A stretch of 64,000 nt of DNA from Emiliania huxleyi CCMP1516 (lineage: Eukaryota > Haptophyta > Isochrysidales > Noelaerhabdaceae): contig NW_005198243.1 of the NCBI RefSeq assembly GCF_000372725.1, forward strand, positions 240,113 through 304,112, given 5' to 3'. The first letter of the stretch is position 1. Each line of letters starts with the position of its first letter. Below, one piece after another: positions 20,301-31,206 of this stretch. A program made the translations under genes and the position numbers. A model generated the notes under the pieces. The model searched no databases. It was not told where the DNA came from and saw only the letters and a list, made by a program, of their open reading frames with translations.

Positions 20301-23300
20301 CTCAGGGCCACACCATCGTCGTCTCTGGTGCCCCCCCCCCCCCCCCCTTCGCCACTGCGATTCCGTCGTGCGACTCGAGCAGGCGCCACCCTCGCCCTCT
20401 GCTTCACCTCCATGCTCGTGCTGCCAACCTCCACAATCACTTCCATGGCGGCCGGCGCCGCGACGGCGGTGCTGCAGTCTGTGCTCGTCTCGCTCTCGCT
20501 CACGCCCGCGCTGCTGCTCACCATGCCCCGCTTCTTCACCGCCGACCGCATGCTCGGCCTCACCCTCGACGGCGCGCCCCTCGGCACGTACCGGGACACC
20601 TCCGCGACACTTCCGGGACACCTCCGGCTCCACACCTCAGGCACACCCTTCGGCACGTACCGCCGTGCGTCGAGCGGCACGGTGGCGCAGTTCGGCGCGA
20701 CGATCGACCGCCCGACCATCATCGAGAACCCGCAGCCCAAGAAGGAGTCGATCTGGGCGCACCTCGGCCGCTGCTCGCAGCGCGGCGCGCCGGTGATGTT
20801 CCTCTTCCTCGCGCTGGTGATGGTTCCGTTCGCGATGGCGCTCACGCGCTTCTCGTACGTCGAGGACCTGACGCCGCTCATGCAGACGACCCACCCGGCG
20901 ACCAAGGCCTTCATCTCCATCTCCAACATCTACGGGCAGGAGCTGACCACCCCGTCGGACCGGAAGTACCTCGTGCGTGTGGAGACGTCTGACGTCTCTC
21001 CCCTTCCCTTCCCTAGGACCTGACCACGCCGGTGCAGCTGCTGATCATGGCGCCGTCGCAAAAGGCGATGGCGAGCCGCGAGTGGTCGCTGGCGACCTGC
21101 CACATGCTGCAGGACCTCGCCACAAAGGTGACCGACCGGATGCACGAGGAGGGGGGCGGCTGCGCCATGTGCGACCTGTCCGCGACGCGTCCGCGACACG
21201 TCCGAGGCGCCTCGCGTAGGAGGGGCACGACTACACCATGACGACGGCCGACTTCAACGGGCTGATGATCTTCCGCGGCGGCTGCCTCGCCGACGGGCTC
21301 AAGTTCGGCGTGATCGACGTGATGCCCGCGGTGCCACATGCACATGCACATGCACATGCACATGCACACGCACACGCACACGCACATGCACATGCACATG
21401 CACATGCACATGCACATGCACATGCACATGCACATGCACATGCACATGCAGCGCGTGTGCGGCGGGCCCGCGACACGTCCGCGACATGTCCGAGACATGT
21501 CCCGCAGGTGCACATGTACGGGATGTACGACATGTCCAGGACACGTCCACGACATGTCCGAGACATGTCCCGCAGGTGCACATGTACGGTATGCACGACA
21601 TGTCCAGGACACGTCCGCGACATGTCCGAGACATGTCCCGCAGGTGCACATGTACGGGATGTACGACATGTCCAGGACACGTCCGCGACATGTCCGAGAC
21701 ATGTCCCGCAGGTGCACATGTACGGTATGCACGACATGTCCAGGACACGTCCACGACATGTCCGAGACATGTCCCGCAGGTGCACATGTACGGGATGTAC
21801 GACATGTCCGGGACACGTCCACGACATGTCCGAGACATGTCCCGCAGGTGCACATGTACGGGATGTACGACATGTCCGGGACACGTCCACGACATGTCCG
21901 AGACATGTCCCGCAGGTGCACATGTACGGGATGTACGACATGGTGGCCGACCTGCTCTCGAACCGCAACCAGACGGCGACGCAGGTCTACGTGCACTGCC
22001 AGGTCGACCTCTTCTCCGAGGTTGGCGAGGCGTGGATGCGAGCCGTCCGCGCGTCGCTGCCGCGCCCAGACGTGATCCGGCAGCCGCTCGGCGGCCACCA
22101 GGACGCGGACTCTGCAAACTACGTGCCGTACGGCCGGTGGGACGACGTGGAGATCGGCGCGCTGTGGTAAGTGAATGAGTGAATCGAAAGGAATCCATTC
22201 ATTCAGGTGGGACGACGTGGAGATCGGCGCGCTGCACCTCTACGGCGTGCCGCGCGAGGGTCCCCTACCCCCCACAGTACCGCAACCCTTCCCCTACCCC
22301 TACAGTACCCGAACCCAGGCATGCCGCTCGAGCAGATGGACGGCGCGCAGTACACGCTGCGCCGGATGCCGTACGTCGGCCTCGCCATCGCCGCGATCGT
22401 CTGCATCATTCTGGGCCCGCCGACAAGGAGCAGCTGAGACGTCTCGCCAGAGTGGCGCGTGGTGACTGTGGGAGATGGCCATCACCAGGCGGCTCGTTCG
22501 GCACGGCGCTCATCCCCGTCCGCGCCGTGATTTGCATCGCCTGGATGCTCGTCGTCACCTTTGGCGCGTCGGTGATGGTGTACCAGCTCGGCTACCTCGA
22601 GGGGCTCGGCGTCCCCGCCCCGTCCCCGCTCGCCTACCGGCTACGCGCAGACACCAAACGCCCACCCCCCCCCTTTGTGTGCGACACGTGTAGGCATCCA
22701 GGCCCTGTCGCCCTCGTCGGGGCAGGCGCTCTTCTGGATCTCGCCGTCGGTCGCCGTCGCCGTGCTGGTCGGGCTCGGCCTCGACTACGACATGTCCGGG
22801 ACACGTCCGCGACACGTCCGAGACATGTCCCGTACAGGTCGGGCTCGGCCTCGACTACGACATCTTCTTGATGGACTCGGTCATGGAGCACTGGCAGAGC
22901 GGCAAGGACGGCAAGTCCGCGGTGGTCACTTCCCTCGACCAGGCGAGCCGAAACAAGGGAGGGGTGGGGAGAGGTGGGGAGAGGTGGCTCTCGGCCCATC
23001 TGCTCGCGGCCCGTCTGGGCCTCCCTCGGCTCAATCTCGCCACCCTCCCCCCCCTGCAAGGCGGGCACCATCATCTCGGCCGCCGGCGTCATCATGTTCC
23101 TCGCGTTCGGCTGTGAACAAGGAAGTGTCTCGGAAGTGTCTAGGAAGTGTCTATAGGCGTCATCATGTTCCTCGCGTTCGGCTGTGAACAAGGAAGTGTC
23201 TCGGAAGTGTCTCGGAAGTGTCTATAGGCGTCATCATGTTCCTCGCGTTCGGCGCGCTGCTCGCGTCGACGACGCCTGTGCTCAACCAGATCGGCTTCAT

Positions 23301-24555
23301 GCTCTGCGTCGGCGTCCTCCTCGACTGCTTCGTGACGACAAAGGCGAGAGCCCCGCCGGGAGGAGCTTGGGAGGAGCCCGGGAGGTGGCCGAGAGGTGGC
23401 CGAGAGATGGCCGAGAGATGGCCGAAAGCTGGCCGAGAGGTGGCCGAGAGGTGGCCGAGAGGTGGCCGAGAGGTGGACGAGAGATGGCCGAGAGATGGCC
23501 GAGGGATGGCCGGGAGATGGCCGAGAGATGGCCGAGAGATGGCCGAGAGATAGCCGAGAGGTGGCCGAGAGGTGAGCCGAGAGATGGCCGAGAGAGGGCC
23601 GAGAGAGGGCCGAGAGAGGGCCGAGAGAGGGCCGAGAGAGGGCCGAGAGAGGGCCGAGAGAGGGCCGAGAGGTGGCCGAGAGAGGGCCGAGAGGTGGCCG
23701 AGAGGTGGCCGAGAGGTGGCCGAGAGGTGGCCGAGAGGTGGCCGAGAGATGGCCGAGAGATGGCCGAGAGATGGCCGAGAGATGGCCGAGAGATGGCCGA
23801 GAGATGGCCGAGAGATGGCCGAGAGATGGCCGAGAGATGGCCGAGAGGTGAGCCGAGAGGTGGCCGAGAGAGGGCCGAGAGATGGCCGAGAGGTGGCCGA
23901 GAGGTGGCCGAGAGATAGCCGAGAGATGGCCGAGAGGTGAGCCGAGAGGGGGCCGAGAGGTGGCCGAGGCGGGGCCCTCAGGTCTCGTCCTCCTCGCCCC
24001 TCCCCTGGGGCCTGCCCGCTCTCCCGGGACTGCGACGGTTGCAGTGGGGCTCCTCCCCCGACGCCGAGCTGCCCTCGGGCCACACGGGGCCCCGTGCCCC
24101 ATTCTGACGGACTCACGCCCCACTCACTCCTCAGCCTCGCTCCTCAGGTCACCATTCCGTGCCTCATGGCCCTCGTCCCCGACGACGCCAACTTCTGGCC
24201 GCTCAAGCAGTCGGCCACGCGCGAGCTGGCGATCGGGAGAGAACCGTCCTTTGGCCTCGAGGGTGAGATCTCCCGAGATTGCCCGAGATTGTCCTCTCGA
24301 GGGCGAGAGGAGCCCGAGCTGAGCCCGAGAGGAGCCGAGGTTGCCTCAAGCCATCCCGAGATCGGCCGAGATCACGCGAGCTCACCGCAGATGCCGACGT
24401 CAAGACGGCCTTCCTGCTCACTCGCGGTTAGCCGGTCGCTGACACCGCCTCTCTGATGGCCACTAGGCATCGGCCAGCCGCCTGGCTTCCGCCGCTCGCT
24501 CTCTTGGAAGTGGAAGTACGGCGTCGCCCTCGAGCACCTTGGCCACACAATCTAG
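17314..24555 (+). CDS. RND/MMPL-type membrane transporter, spliced (>15 introns)
   Basis: Exons on the plus strand give an RND-superfamily protein with two transmembrane/sterol-sensing-like halves. Half one: TM1 PLRWFFLLLWLSLTLSGASI (~17700), a loop with STNQRNAPNQT, the TM exon IEWGMALSTVATILAFIVLA (19550), AMSIDYSLFLLTRFNEE (20128; the Asp-Tyr motif of MmpL proteins), THTIVVSGA-like text and TSMLVLPTSTITSMAAGAAT (20410). Half two: RGAPVMFLFLALVMVPFAMA (20787), ALFWISPSVAVAVLVGLGLD (22728), DYDIFLMDSV (22853), NQIGFMLCVGVLLDC (23285) and TIPCLMALVPDDANFWPLK (24151). The last exon is 24467-24555 (stop TAG). Such proteins move lipids or hydrophobic molecules by proton motive force. Start ATG 17314. 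Most introns carry duplicated exon ends and minisatellites; GC donors are visible at 19145, 19634, 20573 and 23086. Exact exon borders need RNA. Confidence 0.8.
18450..18735. repeat. Intronic GGGGAGAGAT minisatellite
   Basis: About 280 bp of 10-bp units (GGGGAGAGAT and variants). The exon text TTCGAGGCGTGCAG lies on both sides (18436 and 18741), so the intron is bracketed by exon copies. Confidence 0.85.
19145..19354 (+). repeat. Intron built of three 70-bp units
   Basis: Units start at 19145, 19215 and 19285; exon text resumes at 19355. Each unit opens with a copy of the next exon's start (GTCGCCGAGCTC), continues with GACACGTCC repeats and ends CCCGTACAG. The first unit has GC instead of GT, giving a GC-AG intron that joins CEP to VAELLESW. 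Confidence 0.85.
19634..19850 (+). repeat. Intron with two 72-bp units
   Basis: Units begin with GCAGCTCGGCCTGGTCC at 19707 and 19779, and the exon GCAGCTCGGCCTCGTC resumes at 19851. Filler is GGACATGTCC/GGACGTGTCC. Removal of 19634-19850 joins LRNIR to QLGLVACNIL in frame through a GC donor. Confidence 0.8.
21331..21915 (+). repeat. 585-bp intron: CACATG tract plus six 68-bp units
   Basis: After the exon end GATGCCCGCG, a CATGCA hexamer tract fills about 21336-21450. A partial unit and six exact-length 68-bp units follow, starting at 21508, 21576, 21644, 21712, 21780 and 21848. Each opens GTGCACATGTACGG and ends ACATGTCCCGCAG. The exon resumes at 21916 with the same GTGCACATGTACGG text. Splicing 21330 to 21916 keeps frame (VIDVMPA-VHMYGMYDMV). 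Confidence 0.85.
23086..23227 (+). repeat. Intron of two 71-bp units
   Basis: GCGTCATCATGTTCCTCGCG starts at 23086, 23157 and (exon) 23228. Filler is GGAAGTGTCTCGGAAGTGTC and the units end CTATAG. GC-AG borders. Confidence 0.85.
23375..23970. repeat. Intronic GGCCGAGAGAT minisatellite
   Basis: Nearly 600 bp of ~11-bp units (GGCCGAGAGAT, GGCCGAGAGGT, GGCCGAGAGAG) between the exons ending VLLDCFVTT and starting VTIPCLMA. Confidence 0.9.
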
Positions 24556-25140
24556 AGCAGATTGTCCCCACCCACCCCCTACCCCTCCCCTCTGGGCATG
24601 TGTGGGAGGGGGGGGTGGGGGGGGTGCGGCGACTCTAGCAGACGCATCGCAGGGAGTGTGTGCTGCAGCCTGCAGCGGCGGCACTGCGACTGACGGCGCT
24701 GTCTCTCCCCCTCCCGCAGCGGTCAGGGCACCCCGCTCGGAGCAACCATCTAGCTGTCGCCTCGTACTTATTGCGCCGGCCCTTTTGCTCTGGGGACCAA
24801 TCCGATCTCGTCCAATATCGTGCCTGCTCCGCCCCCTCGGGGCGAGACGGTGGGGCAGTTTGTCGTCGATCTCGCTCTTCCTCCTCTCAGTCCCTCCTCC
24901 CTCCTCTCCTGCTGTCCCCTGGCCCCTCTCGCCCCTCCCCTCCCTCTCTGTGAGATGCTCTGTGCCAGGGCTCGCTTTTGCGCGCTGCGCTTGTCCGGCG
25001 GGTGCCTCTCTCGGCACCTCCGCGCGGGCGCGGCGCCGCCTGCTGTTGGACCCAGCAGGCTCTAAAGTCGCATCTATCTCGCTTGTGCCACACTTGACCA
25101 CACGGTTTTGTTTTGTGTGTTGATCGGTCATCTGCAAAAT
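24556..25140. other. Intergenic, no gene recognised
   Basis: Contains G runs (24608-24628) and pyrimidine-rich sequence 24880-24960. The long open frames here lack protein-like content. Confidence 0.5.
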
Positions 25141-26652
25141 ATGTATGTAACTAGTGAGACGACTCGAGATTGGTTCGAGATTGGGGCAGAGCGAGTGGGA
25201 GCCTTTTCGGCGGGCGAAATGCGGCGGTTTGGATGCGTCCCCTTTGGGACGACCTGTTGGTACGACCTGTGGGACGACCTGTGGCAGCGACCGATGCCGT
25301 CACCGGACGCGGCGGCGAGGCACACGGGCGCCGGCGTGGCGCGTCGGCAGGCCCACCACGAGCGGATGCGCGACGAGCGCGCTCGGGAAGCGGCCGCGGG
25401 CGACGCGGAGCTTCCGCCGGAGGACGACGCGGTCGAGATGGCGAGCGCCGCCCAGCTGCTGGACAGCGTGGCGGAGGTGGGCCCGAACTACACCCTGCTG
25501 CGCAGCAAGGAGACGAAGGCGAAGCGGCGGAAGCGACAGCGCGAGGATGCCAGGGCGGCGCTCGACGGCCACACTGTCCTGTCCACCGGATCGCGCCTCG
25601 AGATCTTCTGCGACAGTGAGCGGTGGTACCCTGCGACCGTCATGGCGCGGGAGGAGGACGGGGACGGACGGATCGCGCACCAGGTCGAGTACGACGGCTA
25701 CCCGGATCGGCGGTGGTGGCACATGCTGGACGACGAGCGGTGGCGAGCCGTCGCAGAGCAGGCCGGCACGGGCGCAGGAGGCGCCGCCGCAGACGGGGAT
25801 GGGGATGCGGCGATGGACCGCGCGGACGGCGAGCGGGGCGCCCGTGCCGCGGGCGACGCCGAGGCGGCCGAGGTGCGGCCGGCGCCGCCTCCTGTGCGCC
25901 GGGGTGTGCAGCGCAGCGCGCTGGCGGACGCCCTCGAGGCGGAGGATGACGAGCGGCAGGAGGAGGCCGCGTGCGGCGATGGGCGGCCGATGCTAGCGCC
26001 ACACGGGCCGGCGCTGTCAGTGCAGCTTCGGCGCGTGCGCCTGCGGCTGCGCGAGTTCCTGGCGACGCAGGCCGCGGCGGGGAAGAGCGTGCCGATGCAG
26101 CGGACGGCCCTCGGTCTGCACCCGACGGTGCGGTGGACGATCCGCTTCGGCAAGTGGCTGGCGACGACGCGAATCACCGCGCCGAGGGCGAGCCGGTGGC
26201 ACGCGACCGAGCGGGGCGACGCGCGGGACGAGGAGCCGACGGTGCGCACGGGGCGCGGCGAGAACACGGTCTACGTCGCGCTGCAGCACATGAAGAACCA
26301 CGTGTGGCGCGAGATCTGGCCGGCGATGCCGGACGACGCGAGGCAGTACTGGCGGCTGGTGACCAAGCAGGTGATGTCGCTGTACGACGGCGGCGGCGGC
26401 GGGATGAAGGACGCGGCAGGAGCCGCCGGCCGGGCGGCGGGCCGCGAGGCGGCGCAGGAGAGCGCGTCGCACGGGCAGAGTGAGGCGGCGCAGCGGGCGG
26501 CGAGCGAGAGGGCGAGCGCGGTGGCGAGCCGGCGGACGATGGCCGAGCTGCGCGAGGCGACGACGAAGCCGTGCACGAAGCAGCACCTCTTCCAGGTTAC
26601 ATCTGCAAACACTATTCTCGCGCCACCGCCCACCCTTCGTAGATCGTACTGA
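25141..26652 (+). CDS. Tudor-like domain protein of a mobile-element mosaic
   Basis: Frame of 503 residues from ATG 25141. Residues ~145-200 form a small beta-barrel-like module (LEIFCDSERWYPATVMARE, HQVEYDGYPDRRWWHML, DDERWRAV) resembling Tudor/Agenet readers. A basic KAKRRKRQR stretch precedes it. The C-terminal half has conserved text (LGLHPTVRWTIRFGKWLATT, MKNHVWREIWPAMPDDARQY) that could be a DNA-binding fold. About 210 bp of it (26005-26215) recur at 57290-57505, and the downstream acidic block recurs at 58605-58718, so it belongs to a dispersed element rather than a unique host gene. A GT donor after CTCTTCCAG (26593) may end the exon. Function unknown. Confidence 0.55.
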   Translation: MYVTSETTRDWFEIGAERVGAFSAGEMRRFGCVPFGTTCWYDLWDDLWQRPMPSPDAAARHTGAGVARRQAHHERMRDERAREAAAGDAELPPEDDAVEMASAAQLLDSVAEVGPNYTLLRSKETKAKRRKRQREDARAALDGHTVLSTGSRLEIFCDSERWYPATVMAREEDGDGRIAHQVEYDGYPDRRWWHMLDDERWRAVAEQAGTGAGGAAADGDGDAAMDRADGERGARAAGDAEAAEVRPAPPPVRRGVQRSALADALEAEDDERQEEAACGDGRPMLAPHGPALSVQLRRVRLRLREFLATQAAAGKSVPMQRTALGLHPTVRWTIRFGKWLATTRITAPRASRWHATERGDARDEEPTVRTGRGENTVYVALQHMKNHVWREIWPAMPDDARQYWRLVTKQVMSLYDGGGGGMKDAAGAAGRAAGREAAQESASHGQSEAAQRAASERASAVASRRTMAELREATTKPCTKQHLFQVTSANTILAPPPTLRRSY

Positions 26653-27689
26653 CTACTGTACGTACACGTACACGGCTTTACGGCTGTCGTGCGAGCATAG
26701 ATGCCAGATCATCTCGAGAGACGGGAGTGCAGCTGTGCGTAGGCAGATCACCCGGCAAGAGCGCAAGACCTCGAGGGACTGGTTCTGCACGCGCGCCCGC
26801 GCGGCGCGAGGCCCAGCCCACAGCCACGATCGTTCACAAGAGAACGCACCCCAGAGATCTCGTCGTCCGACCTCGAAACTAGGCGCATTGAGACGGCCAT
26901 ACACGATATACTGCCGGCCATAATTTGAGCCGATAAAAAAGGAGCCAGCCAACACCCGTTTTAGACCGAGCCCCTTGCCGGGATGAACAGGTAGACAACG
27001 GCCAAGGCGATGGCGAGGACGAGGAGACACGGGACGATGGCAGGCGAGACGAGGAGGACGGAGGCGAGGGAAGAGGCAGCGCCACAGTCGACGGAGGCGA
27101 CAACGATGGAGAGGGGGAGGGAACGACAACGCGCACAGAGGATGAGGATATAAACTGGGACGACGCAGCGGAGGGGATAGACGAGGGAATCGAGGGACCG
27201 GAGGGCTTTCGCGACAGCGACGATGACGACGAAGGCAGGGGAGGAGACGGAGGGGCGACACGCAGGAGGAGCGAAATCGCGAACGGCCCGAGCAGAGAGG
27301 GCGACAGCGGAGCACGAGGGGGCAACGGAGACGCTACCGATGACGCGAACCCCGAGTCACGGGCGACGGCGGGGACGGGGACGGGGAGGGCGACAGCGAC
27401 GTCGAGGTTGACGCAACGGTATCGAGAGCGCCACCCAAAAGGAGCCGGACAGCCATGGAGGTCACCGAATGGAGGGCGAACGGCACGATACGAAAAGGCA
27501 GGGCGAGGCGGATGGAGAAAGAAGTGCCGAGGAGGCCATGGTGGAGGGGAGGGACGGGAGGACAAAAGAAGGGCGAGGAGGACGAGCGGCCCGCACAGGC
27601 CGCGAGCAGACAGCGCCTGCTGGCCACTTCGAGACATTCGCCAAGAACGCTAGCTACATGGGAGGGCTTGAAGGATGGATTGAAAAACA

Positions 27690-28265
27690 TTGACAGTCGT
27701 CGACGGCAGCCTGGACCGCTTCGCCGTCCGCCTCGGCTTCACGCAAGGCGGCCTCTTCTCCATGCTGAGCTTCTGCATCGCCGTCTGCTTCCTCGTCCTT
27801 AAGCCGCTCAAGGAGAGGTACCCGGAGGTTGTGCCGAAGTGCATCGCCGACGACGCCCACGCGCCGACCGTCGTCCGCGAAGCCGCCGACATCGAACGGG
27901 CGGCGGAGTGGTGCACCGCCTACGTCAAGCTCTCGGAGCGAGAGCTCAACCTCTCCGCGAACGCGCGCAAGTTCAAGATCCTGCAGTCGCGGAAGTGGCA
28001 GGACACGGAGCTTGACGTGGCGCGCTTCATCAAGCTCTTCCCGTCGCAGATGCACGAGGGAAAGCGCAAGTGGCCGACGGTGTTGCGCGACGCGCTCCGA
28101 GTCAACGGCGTCGGCGTGGGCTACGAAGCGGCAGCGCGCACCGGCATCGCCATGGACAAGGTGCGGGCGCACGAGATCAAGCTGAGGGTGCTCGAGAAGC
28201 TCACACCGGCGCTCGGGCCGTCGGGCCAAAGCCCCGCCAGACTCCCTTCACACTCTCTCTCCTAG
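27690..28265 (+). pseudogene. Reverse-transcriptase-like fragment
   Basis: A fragment of ~190 residues with palm-domain landmarks: FTQGGLFSMLSFCIAV, then KCIADDAHAPTV (the ADD catalytic pair position), then ELNLSANARKFKIL. Fingers, thumb and an N-terminal endonuclease are not seen next to it. It resembles reverse transcriptases of non-LTR type. Treated as a remnant. Confidence 0.55.
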
Positions 28266-28823
28266 AGTCCCGTGGCGTCGTCCTAGAGTCCGGAGGTCCC
28301 GTCCGTCCCGTCACGTGACCGTCTCCGTACCACCAAGACTCGACCTACAATCCCAGAGTCGGCCGCCGGGGCGGGCGTTTGCCCGCCCAGGACGCCCCGG
28401 CCGAACGTGGCAGCGTCGTCTGTTCACGAACAGCCCTTTGGAACCCCCAACACGCTATCCACCTCATCCGCTAAATGCTCGCAATCTTCATCCCCGCCTT
28501 TCTCTCGCACACCGCTTGCGATTCACTCTTTCCCCTGCGCAACGGACGCGGTCCGGTTGGCTCCAGCCACCGACCTCCAGCACCCGAGCACGCGCCGAGG
28601 AGCTCCTGCGAACCCACCGCGCCGCCAGCGCCTTTGCATGCTGCACCTACTCCGCATCTCGCTCGCATGCCTCATGACGCTCACCTCAGCCCAGTCAACA
28701 GCTACGACCCCGGCCGCGACCCCGCCATCGGCCCTCTCGCCGACGCCGCTGTCGGCCCCGACAGCGGCTCGCTCGTCGCCGCAGCCGCCGGCAGTGCCAC
28801 TGGACTTGAGCCCTCTTTCCCGC

Positions 28824-30880
28824 TCAGAGGGGAGCCGAGGGCGAGGGCGAGGGCGAGGGCGGCGGCGACGAGGGCAGCGGCGACGAGGGTGGCGGCGGCG
28901 ATGGCGGCAGCGGCGGCGGCGACGGCGGCGGCGGCGGCGGCGATGGCGGCGGCGGCAGCGGCGGCGGCGGCGGCGATGGCGGTGGCGGCGGCGGCGGCGG
29001 CGATGGCGGCGGCGGCGGCGGCGGCGGCGGCGATGGCGGTGGCGGCGGCGGCGGCGGCGATGGCGGCGGCGGCGGCGGCGGCGGCGGCGATGGCGGTGGC
29101 GGCGGCGGCGGTGGCGAGAGCAGCGGCGTCGGCGATCCCGCCGTCTTTGTGAACGTGAAGCACATGTCGGCTCCGCCGAAGATGCGTCGGGAGCAGTCGC
29201 CCGCCGCGGCCGAGAAGCGGATGCACCGAGAGTTGCAGCCAGAGACGAAGACGCACTGAGGGTCGGCGTCGCACTCCTGCCCGCACGCTGCAGCGACTTG
29301 CGCGGCCGAGCTGCCGCCTCCCGCCGACGACTCTCCCAGGTGCCCTCCTCGGAAGCTGGTGAAGCAGTAGCCCGTGCCGACGAACTCGAAGGCGGAGGGA
29401 GCCCCGCCTTCCGACGAGGGCGGCGAGGGCGGCGGCGGCGGCGGCGATGGCGGCGGCGGCGGCGGCGGCGAGGGCGAGGACAGGCCGCCTGTTGGGGGCT
29501 GTGGCGAGCCGCCGTTGGAGAGGCAGGCTTCGATCGCCGCGTCGTCACCCGAAAAGAGGAGGAGGTTCTCGTCGTCTGCGCCGGTGGGAACTGCACGGCC
29601 GGCGTGGCGAGGCATGTCAGCAGCGAGGCGAGGCGCGAGGCGGAGATGTCCAAGCCGCGGGTCAGGCGGAGGTGCGAGAGCAGCTGCGCGGCGACGCCGG
29701 AGACGTGAGGGGTGGCCATGGAAGTGCCGGAAAGAGTTGTCAGCGCCGTGTCACTCAGCACCGAGGCGGAGACGATGTTCGACCCGGGGGCCCAGATGTC
29801 AACGCAGGGGCCAACGTTGGAAAAGAAGGCGCGGCGGTCGGTGGGGTTGAAGCTGCTCGGCCGCTCTGTCGCTGCAACGGTGACGGCTGCGGGCACAAAC
29901 GCGGGCGATCGCTGGCACGCGTCCTGTCCGTTGTTGTTGCCCGCGGCGACGACGGTGACGATCCCCACCGCCTGTGCTTGTCGAACGACCCGATCGTAGG
30001 CGAAGGATTGGCCGCCGCCGCTGAGAGACATGGAGATCACCGATGGCCGGCCATGGCGCGCGGCGTCGGAAATGGCCCACTCCATGCCTTCAAGGACGCC
30101 AGCCGTCGAGCCGGTGCCGTCGGTGCAGGTCAGAACTTGTACCGTCACGATCTCGGCGCCGCTGGCGACGCCGAAGTCCGTCGCCGCCGCGCTGCCGCCG
30201 ACGTGCGTGCCGTGGGTGCTGGTGCAGCCTTGAGCAATGTCCGCGTCGGTGACGTCGCCATTGAACACCCAGCCGAGCCCGCAGAAAATCCCAGAGCACC
30301 CGGCAGAAAAGCCGCCGCGCGCTCGGCCGTTAAACTGGGAGTGGGAGGCACGCAAGCCCGAGTCAAGGATGTAGATTACGGTCCCGCTGCCATCGCGTCC
30401 GCGGTTGTCGTACTGGCTGTCGAGCAGAGGCGCCCGCTGGTCGATGCGGTCGATGCCCCACTGCGTCGTGACTGCCAGCGGAGGGGCGGATTCGCACAGT
30501 GAAGGTTGAAGGCTCGGGGAGGGGCAGGGGCGCGGGTTAGAATCCGGCGGCACTCACCCGCGGAGGTCCCTGCGGTGGACTCGCTCTCCTCCGGAGGGAT
30601 ACTGACGATGCAGTTGGGTTCCATCGACTCGACATCCGGGTCGGTGTGCAAGGTTTGGAGAGTGTACTCATCGAGGTGGGCGCCGATGCAGTGAGCACCA
30701 GGAAGAACGTGGTCGATGGTGTTCTTCGCCGACATGGTCGTCAGCTTGGTGACCATTGCGTCCATGTTGTGGGCGGCCGAGGCGGCGAAGGTGATTAGCG
30801 TGCCATCGGCGCCAAGGTCGCACGGAGCGCCGGAGTGCAGTGCTTGCAGCTCGGCATTGGCCCGGCAGAGCCGATCTGGA
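28824..30880 (-). CDS. Subtilisin-like serine protease with I9 propeptide and PAN-like/Pro-rich tail
   Basis: Exon one (30558 to about 30880) encodes an I9-type propeptide ([32 protein letters not shown]). An 86-bp intron with a GTGAGT donor (30472-30557) joins it in frame to [13 protein letters not shown]. The S8 triad is complete: Asp in VIYILDSG, His in STHGTHVGG, Ser in [13 protein letters not shown], plus the oxyanion Asn in VAAGNNNG; it is proteinase K-like. Around 29560-29615 the reading passes to another frame (indel or unseen intron), giving [19 protein letters not shown], a Cys-rich PAN/apple-like module (GYCFTSF ... [17 protein letters not shown]) and long SPPPP runs to the stop at 28824. 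An upstream signal-peptide exon is expected; a CTCCAG acceptor precedes the propeptide, next to repeats and the gap. Likely a secreted protease bound to the cell wall. Confidence 0.8.
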
Positions 30881-30904
30881 GGACAGGCGTGACACAATCG
30901 GTAT

Positions 30905-31140
30905 AAGGTAAGGTAACGTAAGGTAAACTTCTCCACACACACGAGGGGTTGGGGCAAGGGGGGGCAACCCTCGCGTCTCCACGTCTAACTGACACAATCG
31001 ATGTGTGGAGGCGGGTTGGGAAGGTAAGGTAAGGTAAGGTAAATTTCTCCACACACACAAAGTGGTGGGGCAAGGGGGGGGCGACCCTCGCATCTCCACA
31101 CCCGGACACGGGCAGGAGCCCCACGGCATTCAAAGTGCAA
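30905..31140 (+). repeat. GTAAGG-headed element, two tandem copies
   Basis: GTAAGGTAAACTTCTCCACA starts near 30915 and again near 31035. The body has GGGGCAAGGGGGGGC and CCCTCGCGTCTCCAC, and copy two ends CACGGCATTCAAAGTGCAAG. A third copy lies inverted at 59065-59178. Reverse-strand copies end TTACCTTACAG, a fair 3' splice site, and forward copies open GTAAGG, a fair 5' splice site. Confidence 0.75.
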
Positions 31141-31206
31141 GGTTGTCTCGGAATGGCAGAAAGAAAGCTAAGGTGGACAGAGAAGCAAGGACTTCAGATT
31201 CAGGGA

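Larger units (their letters stand above)
25141..28265 (+). mobile_element. Mosaic retroelement-like block A
   Basis: The block comprises the Tudor-like frame, an acidic stretch (27136-27240, EDEDINWDDAAEG) and, at 27690-28265, a reverse-transcriptase-like piece. No terminal repeats were found. Parts recur at 57280-58718 in a different arrangement. The reverse transcriptase style (Q-G-x-x-SM, then I-ADD, then LNLSANARKFKIL) looks closest to non-LTR algal elements, but the class is uncertain. It looks incomplete and old. Confidence 0.5.

Noticed and set aside
21470-21915. GGACATGTCC matches a p53-family half-site consensus
   Set aside because: The motif is the filler of intronic tandem units, and a p53 role in such an alga has no support.
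19145-21915. Regular 68-72 bp repeats considered as a CRISPR array
   Set aside because: Units are contiguous without unique spacers, include exon text and lie in introns of a eukaryotic gene; no cas genes.
21013-22198. Long stop-free frames on both strands across the ACATGTCC array
   Set aside because: They arise because the 68-bp unit lacks stops in several frames; exon text on either side shows that this is intron.
22266-22316. CCCTACCCC motifs as internal telomeric repeats
   Set aside because: Unit is not CCCTAAA or similar, and the motif ends at splice acceptors.
23140-24123. Minus-strand proteins of LGHLSAISRPS-type repeats
   Set aside because: Pure translation of the GGCCGAGAGAT minisatellite; no start, domain or codon signal.
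24539-25123. 194-codon plus frame after the transporter
   Set aside because: Low-complexity Pro/Ser/Leu text from C-rich DNA, no recognisable protein; the transporter stops at 24555.
28702-29286. Ala-rich minus and plus frames across the GGCGGC tract
   Set aside because: Alternative frames of the Pro-rich tail of the subtilase.
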